From: CALXVA01 sp944392465
GTDB lineage: Bacteria; Bacillota; Clostridia; TANB77; CAG-508
DNA length: 64,000 nt
Direction: 5' to 3'
Assembly: GCA_963931155.1 (NCBI GenBank)
Contig: OZ006978.1
Coordinates: 1,054,001 to 1,118,000, forward strand
The notes under the pieces were generated by a model. It was not told the DNA's origin. It worked only from the letters and a program-made list of their open reading frames with translations, and ran no database searches. Both the position numbers and the translations under genes were made by a program. Positions 46,012 through 53,156 of the stretch are shown piece by piece. Each line of letters opens with the position of its first letter. Position 1 is the first letter of the stretch.

Positions 46012-46425
46012 GTGCCAACAATCAATCAATTAGTAAGAAAAGGAAGAAAAACTTCTACAACTAAATCAACAGCACCTGCATTACAACATGGATATAACTC
46101 TAGAAGTAAAAAATTAACTAACAAGAGATCACCACAAAAAAGAGGTGTTTGTACAGTTGTAAAAACAGTAACACCAAAGAAGCCAAACTCAGCATTAAGA
46201 AAAGTTGCCAGAGTTAGACTATCAAATGGTTATGAAGTAACTTCATATATTCCAGGTATAGGTCACAACTTACAAGAACATAGTGTTGTTCTAATAAGAG
46301 GAGGAAGGGTAAAAGATCTTCCAGGTGTTAGATATCACATAATTAGAGGAACATTAGACACAGCAGGAGTTAAAGACAGAATGCAAGGTAGATCTAAGTA
46401 TGGGGCTAAGAAACCTAAAAAATAG
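46012..46425 (+). CDS. rpsL: 30S ribosomal protein S12
   Basis: 137 residues from GTG behind AGAGGTG. Conserved PKKPNSALRKVARVRLSNG and GGRVKDLPGVRYHIIRG. The two Lys residues (in T-P-K-K-P-N and G-R-V-K-D-L-P) whose change gives streptomycin resistance are the wild-type ones. First gene of the str group. Confidence 0.98.
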   Translation: MPTINQLVRKGRKTSTTKSTAPALQHGYNSRSKKLTNKRSPQKRGVCTVVKTVTPKKPNSALRKVARVRLSNGYEVTSYIPGIGHNLQEHSVVLIRGGRVKDLPGVRYHIIRGTLDTAGVKDRMQGRSKYGAKKPKK

Positions 46426-46592
46426 TAAAATAATAGAAACAGTGCATATATGAAATTACTAATTTAAGGTGCTTAAATTTATAATAGAGTATATAGCACT
46501 ATACGGAAAAGAATAATCTTTTCAGAGTAACTTAGGTATTTTTTTAAATACCAAAAGATATTAAAAAATATCAAGAAAAGGAGTGAAGAATA
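46426..46592 (+). other. Structured rpsL-rpsG spacer
   Basis: 167 bases without a gene. AGTGCATATA near 46440 can pair with TATATAGCACT near 46490. A compact GGTATTT-ttt-AAATACC hairpin is followed by GATATT/AATATC near the rpsG ribosome binding site. In E. coli this spacer binds S7 for feedback control; whether this one does is inference. Confidence 0.35.
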
Positions 46593-47063
46593 GTGCCAAG
46601 AAGAGGATATATAGCAAAAAGAGATGTTTTACCAGATCCAATATACAATAGCAAAGTTGTTACAAAATTAATCAACAATGTTATGTTAGATGGTAAAAAA
46701 ACAGTTGCCCAATCAATTGTTTACGATGCTTTCAACATTATAAAAGAAAAAGAACAAAAAGATCCATTAGAAGTATTCGAAGCAGCTCTTGAAAATGTAA
46801 TGCCTGTTCTAGAAGTTAAAGCAAGAAGAATCGGTGGAGCAACATACCAAGTTCCAATCGAAATAAGACCAGAAAGAAGACAAACTCTAGGATTAAGATG
46901 GTTAGTTACATATGCAAGAAATAGACATGAAAAAACAATGGCTCAAAAATTAGCAGCTGAAATCATGGATGCAGTAGCAGGAAATGGTGGAGCATTTAAG
47001 AAAAAAGAAGATATGCATAGAATGGCTGAAGCTAATAAGGCTTTTGCTCACTACAAATTCTAA
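46593..47063 (+). CDS. rpsG: 30S ribosomal protein S7
   Basis: 156 residues from GTG behind AAAAGGAGTG. Typical PRRGYIAKRDVLPDPIY, L-E-V-K-A-R-R-I-G-G-A-T-Y-Q-V-P and RWLVTYARNRHEKTM. The TAA stop is also the first three bases of the palindromic element that follows. Confidence 0.98.
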   Translation: MPRRGYIAKRDVLPDPIYNSKVVTKLINNVMLDGKKTVAQSIVYDAFNIIKEKEQKDPLEVFEAALENVMPVLEVKARRIGGATYQVPIEIRPERRQTLGLRWLVTYARNRHEKTMAQKLAAEIMDAVAGNGGAFKKKEDMHRMAEANKAFAHYKF

Positions 47064-47189
47064 AATTTTAGTGAAAAGCTTCGTCCTACGTTGTCAAGCA
47101 TCGCTTAAAAATTTTTCGATATACAACTCGTATTATCTTAAAATTTTTAGCTTGCTTTCCTAGTAGTACTTGCTTTTAACTAAAATTTA
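47061..47189. repeat. Nested-palindrome element A, beginning at the rpsG stop codon
   Basis: 129 bases bounded by an imperfect inverted repeat: TAAAATTTTAGTGAAAAGC (47061-47079) and GCTTTTAACTAAAATTTA (47172-47189). Inside is a second palindrome: AAAATTTTTCGATATAC ... GTATTATCTTAAAATTTTT. A decayed relative of the inner part recurs at 47233-47275 (AAATTTTTTCGATGTACAAC and onward). No gene. Confidence 0.55.
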
Positions 47190-47338
47190 CATTCGTGTTA
47201 TAAGTTATGTCTAACTTTGTTGACCTTCATATGAAATTTTTTCGATGTACAACATGTAATATCTCAAAAATTTTAATTCGGTCGCTTAGTTATAATTGCT
47301 TTTAATTCGAGTTTAAAAAAATTAAAAGGAGGATAAAA
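47190..47338. repeat. Decayed second copy of the nested-palindrome element
   Basis: Bases 47233-47275 resemble 47107-47149 in most positions (TTTTTCGAT-TACAAC-GTA-TATCT-AAA-TTTTA), and the flanks GTTATAAGTTAT / ATAACTAAGC are weakly complementary. It lies between element A and fusA; no gene. Confidence 0.45.
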
Positions 47339-49420
47339 ATGGCTGGAAGAGAGTTTCCTTTGGAGAAAACAAGAAATATAGGAATTGTGGCTCATATAGA
47401 TGCTGGAAAAACAACAACAACTGAGAGAATACTTTTCTATACAGGAAAAACTCATAAGATAGGAGAAGTTCACGAAGGTGAAGCTACTATGGACTGGATG
47501 GTTCAAGAGCAAGAAAGAGGTATTACAATTACTTCTGCTGCTACAACTTGCCATTGGTTAGGTAATAGAATTAATATTATCGATACTCCAGGACACGTTG
47601 ACTTTACTGTTGAAGTTCAAAGATCTTTAAAAGTTCTTGACGGTGCTGTTACAATTTTAGCAGCTAAAGGTGGAGTTCAACCACAAACTGAAACAGTTTG
47701 GAGACAAGCTGATAAATACCAAGTTCCAAGAATGGTATATGTAAATAAAATGGATATAACAGGAGCAGACTTTATGCTTTGCGTTCGTCAATTAAGAGAA
47801 AGATTGAATGCAAATGCTATTCCAATTCAATTGCCAATAGGTGCTGAAGATAATTTCCAAGGAATTGTAGATTTAATAAAAATGAGAGCTTTTATTCATA
47901 AAGATGACCTTGGAAAAGTTATAGAAGAAGGAGAAATTCCTGAAGATTTAAAAGCTCAAGCTGAAGAATATAGAAATAAAATGGTAGAAGCAGCTGCAGA
48001 CCAAGATGATGAATTAATGATGAAGTACTTAGAAGAAGGTACATTATCAGATGAAGAAATCAAAAAAGGTTTAAGATTAGGAACAATTAATAACAAAATA
48101 GTTCCAGTATGTTGTGGATCATCATATAAAAATAAAGGTGTTCAAGAATTGTTAAATGCAATTGTTGACTTCATGCCATCTCCACTTGATATACCTAATA
48201 TAAAAGGTGTTACACCAGATGGAGAAGAAGTTGAAAGAAAAACATCTGATGATGAACCATTTGCTGCATTAGCATTTAAAATTGCAACAGACCCATTTGT
48301 TGGAAAATTATGTTTCTTTAGAGTATACTCAGGAACATTAGATGCAGGATCTACAATCTTAAATTCTAATAAAGGTAAAAAAGATAGAATGGGAAGAATT
48401 CTATTAATGCATTCAAACCATAGACAAGATATAGAAAAAGTATATGCAGGAGATATAGCAGCAGCAGTTGGATTAAAAGAAGTTTCAACAGGAGATACTC
48501 TTTGTGATCCAAATCATCCAGTTATACTAGAATCTATGGAATTCCCAGAGCCAGTTATAGATATTGCTATAGAGCCAAAAGACAAGGCTAATAGTGAAAA
48601 AATGAGTATAGCCCTTGCTAAACTTGCTGAGGAAGACCCAACATTTAAAACATATACAAATCAAGAAACAGGTCAAACTGTTATAGCTGGTATGGGTGAG
48701 CTTCACTTAGATATTATAGTAGATAGATTAAAAAGAGAATTTAAAGTAGAATGTACAGTAGGTAAACCACAAGTTTCTTATAAAGAAACAATTAGAAACA
48801 AAGTTAAGGTTGAAGGAAAATTCATTCGTCAATCAGGTGGACGTGGACAATATGGTCATGTATGGCTAGAAATGGAACCACTAGAAGCAGGAAAAGGTAT
48901 TGAATTTGAGAGCAAGATCGTTGGTGGTGTTGTTCCTAAAGAATATATCAAACCTATTGAAGAAGGAATTAGAGAAGCAGCTGAAACAGGTGTACTTGCT
49001 GGATATCCAGTTATAGATTTTAAAGCTACTTTAGTTGATGGTTCATATCATGAAGTTGACTCTTCAGAAATGGCATTCAAGATTGCAGCTTCAATGGCAT
49101 TTAAAGAAGGATGTAAACAAGCTAAATCAGTAATCTTAGAGCCTATTATGAGAGTTGAAATAACAGTTCCAGAAGAATACATGGGAGATGTTATTGGAGA
49201 TGTAAACTCTAGACGTGGTAGACTAGAAGGAATGGAACCAGAAGGTGGAAACCAAGTTATAAGAGCATTTATTCCACTATCAGAAATGTTTGGTTATGCT
49301 ACAGACCTTCGTTCTAAAACACAAGGTAGAGGAACATATTCTATGGAACCATCTCATTATGAAGAAGTTCCAAAATCTATATTAGATAATATAGTAGCTA
49401 GTCGTGCTAAAAAAGACTAG
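47339..49420 (+). CDS. fusA: Elongation factor G
   Basis: 693 residues. GTPase with G1 A-H-I-D-A-G-K-T-T, switch-I R-G-I-T-I-T-S, G3 D-T-P-G-H-V-D-F and G4 N-K-M-D; then domains II-V including the tip-loop region SGGRGQYGHV and EPEGGNQVIRAFIPLSEMFG. It drives translocation on the ribosome. ATG follows AAAAGGAGG. The TAG stop is the first three bases of element B. Confidence 0.98.
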   Translation: MAGREFPLEKTRNIGIVAHIDAGKTTTTERILFYTGKTHKIGEVHEGEATMDWMVQEQERGITITSAATTCHWLGNRINIIDTPGHVDFTVEVQRSLKVLDGAVTILAAKGGVQPQTETVWRQADKYQVPRMVYVNKMDITGADFMLCVRQLRERLNANAIPIQLPIGAEDNFQGIVDLIKMRAFIHKDDLGKVIEEGEIPEDLKAQAEEYRNKMVEAAADQDDELMMKYLEEGTLSDEEIKKGLRLGTINNKIVPVCCGSSYKNKGVQELLNAIVDFMPSPLDIPNIKGVTPDGEEVERKTSDDEPFAALAFKIATDPFVGKLCFFRVYSGTLDAGSTILNSNKGKKDRMGRILLMHSNHRQDIEKVYAGDIAAAVGLKEVSTGDTLCDPNHPVILESMEFPEPVIDIAIEPKDKANSEKMSIALAKLAEEDPTFKTYTNQETGQTVIAGMGELHLDIIVDRLKREFKVECTVGKPQVSYKETIRNKVKVEGKFIRQSGGRGQYGHVWLEMEPLEAGKGIEFESKIVGGVVPKEYIKPIEEGIREAAETGVLAGYPVIDFKATLVDGSYHEVDSSEMAFKIAASMAFKEGCKQAKSVILEPIMRVEITVPEEYMGDVIGDVNSRRGRLEGMEPEGGNQVIRAFIPLSEMFGYATDLRSKTQGRGTYSMEPSHYEEVPKSILDNIVASRAKKD

Positions 49421-49542
49421 TGTGAAAGATAATTGGTTTTGGCGTTGTTAAACTTCACTGCGAAAATCCTCAGCGTACACCAAGTACGCTTCTGGTTTTC
49501 TTGTTTGTTTGCCTAGCCAAAACACAATTCTATTTCACACTA
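49418..49542. repeat. Nested-palindrome element B, beginning at the fusA stop codon
   Basis: 125 bases. The outer inverted repeat starts TAGTGTGAAAGATAATTGG and ends CAATTCTATTTCACACTA, extended inward by TTTTGGC / GCCAAAA. The inner palindrome is GAAAATCCTCAGCGTAC-acca-aGTACGCTTCTGGTTTTC. Same plan, size and position relative to the stop codon as element A, but different sequence. Confidence 0.6.
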
Positions 49543-49574
49543 TAAACAAAAAGAATAAAAAAATTTTTAAACAC

Positions 49575-49603
49575 TTGCATTTTTTACATAAATGTTATAA
49601 AAT
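49575..49603 (+). promoter_or_regulatory. Promoter of tuf
   Basis: TTGCAT at 49575-49580, 17-base spacer, TAAAAT at 49598-49603; so tuf need not depend on fusA transcription. Confidence 0.6.
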
Positions 49604-49692
49604 GCAGTTGTTAAAATAATTTAGATTTTAATTTTAAAAATATAATAAAAGAGTACAAAGAAGTATTCTAAAAATTGAAGGAGGATTAAAAA

Positions 49693-50895
49693 ATGGCTAA
49701 AGCTAAATTTGAAAGAACAAAACCACATGTTAACATTGGTACAATCGGACATGTTGACCATGGTAAAACAACAACAACAGCAGCTATTACTAAATACTTA
49801 GGATTATTAGGTAAAGCTCAATATGAAGCATACGATCAAATCGATAGTGCTCCAGAAGAAAAAGAAAGAGGAATCACAATTAACACAGCTCACGTTGAGT
49901 ACGAAACAGACAATAGACACTATGCTCACGTTGACTGCCCAGGACATGCTGACTATGTAAAGAACATGATTACTGGTGCTGCTCAAATGGATGGTGCTAT
50001 ATTAGTTGTTTCTGCAGCTGATGGACCAATGCCTCAAACAAGAGAGCATATCCTACTTGCAAGACAAGTTGGTGTTAAATATATCGTTGTTTACTTAAAT
50101 AAATGCGATATGGTTGATGATCCAGAATTATTAGAATTAGTTGAAATGGAAGTTAGAGACTTATTAACAGAATATGGTTTCCCAGGAGATGAAATTCCAG
50201 TAATAAAAGGTTCTTCACTACAAGTATTAGAGAGTGATTCAACAGATCCTAACGATCCTGTTTATGCACCAATTAAAGAATTAATGGATGCAGTAGATAG
50301 CTACATTCCAACACCAGAAAGACCAGTAGATCAACCATTCTTAATGCCTGTTGAAGATGTATTTACAATTACAGGTAGAGGAACAGTTGCTACAGGTAGA
50401 GTAGAAAGAGGAACAGTTAAACTTCAAGATGAAGTTGAAATAGTTGGTTTAGCTAAAGAAGCTAGAAAAACAGTTGTTACTGGTGTAGAAATGTTTAGAA
50501 AATTACTAGACCAAGCTGAAGCTGGAGACAACATAGGTGTATTATTAAGAGGTATTGATAGAAAAGATATCGAAAGAGGTCAAGTTTTAGCAAAACCAGG
50601 AACAATACATCCACATACAAAATTCAAAGCACAAGTATATGTTCTAACAAAAGAAGAAGGTGGACGTCATACACCATTCTTCAATGGATATAGACCACAA
50701 TTCTATTTCAGAACAACAGACGTTACAGGTGTTATTGAATTACCAGCTGGAACAGAAATGGTTATGCCAGGAGATAACGTAGACATGACAGTTGAACTTA
50801 TCACACCTATAGCTATTGAAAAAGGACTAAGATTTGCTATCCGTGAAGGTGGTAGAACAGTTGGTTCAGGTGTTGTTTCAGAAGTTATTGAATAA
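49693..50895 (+). CDS. tuf: Elongation factor Tu
   Basis: 400 residues. G1 G-H-V-D-H-G-K-T-T, switch-I R-G-I-T-I-N-T-A-H-V, G3 D-C-P-G-H-A-D-Y, G4 N-K-C-D-M-V-D, then beta-barrel domains 2 and 3 ending RFAIREGGRTVGSGVVSEVIE. It delivers aminoacyl-tRNA to the ribosome. ATG follows GAAGGAGG. A strong terminator follows. Confidence 0.98.
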   Translation: MAKAKFERTKPHVNIGTIGHVDHGKTTTTAAITKYLGLLGKAQYEAYDQIDSAPEEKERGITINTAHVEYETDNRHYAHVDCPGHADYVKNMITGAAQMDGAILVVSAADGPMPQTREHILLARQVGVKYIVVYLNKCDMVDDPELLELVEMEVRDLLTEYGFPGDEIPVIKGSSLQVLESDSTDPNDPVYAPIKELMDAVDSYIPTPERPVDQPFLMPVEDVFTITGRGTVATGRVERGTVKLQDEVEIVGLAKEARKTVVTGVEMFRKLLDQAEAGDNIGVLLRGIDRKDIERGQVLAKPGTIHPHTKFKAQVYVLTKEEGGRHTPFFNGYRPQFYFRTTDVTGVIELPAGTEMVMPGDNVDMTVELITPIAIEKGLRFAIREGGRTVGSGVVSEVIE

Positions 50896-50918
50896 TATAT
50901 GAATATAAATATAGAAAA

Positions 50919-50956
50919 AAGAAGTAACTACTTTAAAAGTGGTTACTTTTTTTTGT
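50919..50956 (+). terminator. Terminator after tuf
   Basis: AAGTAACTACTT pairs with AAGTGGTTACTT, followed by TTTTTTTTG. Confidence 0.8.
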
Positions 50957-51057
50957 GTGAAAAAATTAAATTTACATTTTACTAGAAAATTTTATACTAT
51001 TATGATAAGATTATTGCTAAATAAAACTAGAGAATGGAGTAAGATTTAAAAACAATT

Positions 51058-51594
51058 ATGGAAAATATAGAATATGAAGGTAGAATACTTGAGATTGACA
51101 AGAAAAATATTATAGAGAAATTGGAAGCTTTAGGAGCAAAAAAAGAAGGAGAATATAATTATAGAAGATATACATACGAGTTTGATCCTAAAATATATGG
51201 GAAATGGATTAGATTAAGAACAGATGGTACAGAAACAACATTAACAATAAAAGAAATAAAAGATTATACAATATCTGGTACAACAGAAAAAGAAATTATA
51301 GTATCAGACTTTGATATGACAAATGAAATATTAAAAGAATTGGGATATAAGCCCCAAAATTATCAAGAAAATAACAGAATAAGGTATATATTTAATAATG
51401 TAGAAATTGATATTGATACATGGCCATTAATCCCAACATATATGGAGATAGAAGGGAAAAAAGAAAATGACATTTATGCAACTTTGCAACTTTTAGAAAT
51501 AGAAAAGAATAAACTAGTTACATTAGATGTAGAAACAATTTTTTTTGAAATTTATGGTATTGATATTAGTAAAATGAAAACCCTAAAATTTTAG
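51058..51594 (+). CDS. CYTH-domain protein (class IV adenylyl cyclase / thiamine-triphosphatase fold)
   Basis: 178 residues. The CYTH tunnel fold is seen from I-E-Y-E-G at the N terminus, then KWIRLRTDGTETTLTIKEI (basic strands), TEKEIIVSDFD, R-I-R-Y-I-F and E-I-D-I-D-T-W-P-L-I-P-T-Y-M-E-I-E-G, where alternating acidic residues bind metal and basic residues bind a triphosphate. It probably acts on a triphosphate substrate; cyclase, triphosphatase and other activities are all possible. The nearest ribosome binding site (TGGAG) is 18 bases before the ATG, longer than usual. Confidence 0.8.
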   Translation: MENIEYEGRILEIDKKNIIEKLEALGAKKEGEYNYRRYTYEFDPKIYGKWIRLRTDGTETTLTIKEIKDYTISGTTEKEIIVSDFDMTNEILKELGYKPQNYQENNRIRYIFNNVEIDIDTWPLIPTYMEIEGKKENDIYATLQLLEIEKNKLVTLDVETIFFEIYGIDISKMKTLKF

Positions 51595-51680
51595 AAAAAC
51601 AAGTATTAAAACATATTATAAATCTTGACTTTTAAAAGTTTTGATTATATACTATAAACGTGTTTTAGGAGGAGTATATA

Positions 51681-53111
51681 ATGAATCTGATAAAAAAAAT
51701 ATCAACTATAATTTTGCTTTTTTTAATAATTATATTTTTGCAGAGAAATGTTTCAAAAGCTACTACTGTTGAGGTTACAACAGAAACATTAAATTTAAGA
51801 AAAGAAGCATCTACCGAATCTGATATAGTTGCATTAATTTCTGAAGGAGATGAGTGTGAAGTATTAGATGATGAAGGAGATTGGTATAAAGTACAATATG
51901 GGGAATATACAGGTTATATTAGTAAAGAGTATACTGAAGTAATATCTGGTAGTTCTTCAGATAGTTCTAATAATTCTAGTTCAAGTGATACTTCTAATGA
52001 TACTGATAAAGAAACAGTAGATGACAACACAGTTTCAAGTGATACAGATAAAACAGAAACAAACAAAGAGAATACAGAAACTAATACAACATCCAAAGAT
52101 AATAATGATGAGGCTACTGATTCTAGTACTTCTCAAACAGGAGAAGGAAGAGTTAACAAAAATACTCAATTAAGAATAACACCATTAATAAATTCTTCTG
52201 TAATTGAAGAGTTAAAATCTGGAGTCAAAGTAACTGTTATTAATCAAATTAATGGTTGGTCATATATTTATACTGATGAAACAGCTGGTTGGGTAAGGTC
52301 AGATATGCTTACAATAGCTAGTCAAAAAAATAGTGTAAATAAAGAAGAAAATACAGATTCTAAAAACAATACAGATAAAAAGGAAGATAATTCAAATAAA
52401 AAAGAAGAAGAGTCATCAGAAACCAGTTTTGAGGAAAAAACAATGTATACTAATGATTCAGCAGTAAATATTAGAGCAGAAGCAAGTACAGATGCAGATA
52501 TTATTATGGTTGTAGAACTAAATACTGAACTTAAAGTAATAGGTGAAGAAGGAGATTGGTATAAGGTTGAAACAAGTCAGGGAGATGCATATGTATCAAA
52601 AGATTTATTATCAAGTAAAAAAACAGCTGTTACAACAAGTAGAGGTTCAGGGAAAACAGACAATAAAGTAGAGGCAAAAGCTACAACATCTACTTCATCT
52701 TCTGCAAAAGGAAAAGAAGTAGTCTCGTATGCTAAGAAATTTTTAGGAGTTCCATATGTATATGGAGGAGCATCTCCAAGTGGGTTTGACTGCTCTGGTT
52801 TTACAATGTATGCATACAAAAAGGTTGGAATATCATTGCCACATGGTGCACAAAGCCAATCAAGATTAGGGAAAAAAATATCTACTAATAAAAGTTCCAA
52901 ATCAAGCATATTAAACAATTTAAAAGCAGGAGATTTAGTTTTCTTTTTAGATTATCAAACAATGGATGAAATAGGTCATTGTGGAATATATATAGGGGAT
53001 GGCAAATTCATTCATGCTTCTTCAGGTTCTGGATATTGTGTAAAAATAGATAATTTACTACCAGGAAATTACTATAACACAAGATATTGTGCGGCAAGAA
53101 GAGTTATATAA
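51681..53111 (+). CDS. Secreted SH3b-NlpC/P60 cell-wall endopeptidase
   Basis: 476 residues. A signal peptide (residues 1-28, IILLFLIIIFLQ then N-V-S-K-A) precedes three SH3b domains (about 29-82, 158-213 and 253-305), which start V-T-T-E-T-L-N-L-R, R-V-N-K-N-T-Q-L-R and M-Y-T-N-D-S-A-V-N-I-R. Ser/Thr/Asn/Lys linkers separate them. The C-terminal NlpC/P60 domain (about 348-476) has the catalytic Cys in G-F-D-C-S-G-F, the His in IGHCGIYIGDGKFIHA and the third polar residue nearby. It cleaves peptide stems of peptidoglycan. TAGGAGGAG precedes the ATG. The next reading frame, comEC, is in the same frame right after its TAA. Confidence 0.92.
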   Translation: MNLIKKISTIILLFLIIIFLQRNVSKATTVEVTTETLNLRKEASTESDIVALISEGDECEVLDDEGDWYKVQYGEYTGYISKEYTEVISGSSSDSSNNSSSSDTSNDTDKETVDDNTVSSDTDKTETNKENTETNTTSKDNNDEATDSSTSQTGEGRVNKNTQLRITPLINSSVIEELKSGVKVTVINQINGWSYIYTDETAGWVRSDMLTIASQKNSVNKEENTDSKNNTDKKEDNSNKKEEESSETSFEEKTMYTNDSAVNIRAEASTDADIIMVVELNTELKVIGEEGDWYKVETSQGDAYVSKDLLSSKKTAVTTSRGSGKTDNKVEAKATTSTSSSAKGKEVVSYAKKFLGVPYVYGGASPSGFDCSGFTMYAYKKVGISLPHGAQSQSRLGKKISTNKSSKSSILNNLKAGDLVFFLDYQTMDEIGHCGIYIGDGKFIHASSGSGYCVKIDNLLPGNYYNTRYCAARRVI

Positions 53112-53156
53112 AATAGAATATATAAAGATTCGGGGGCAATAGAAAGGAAGATTTTT

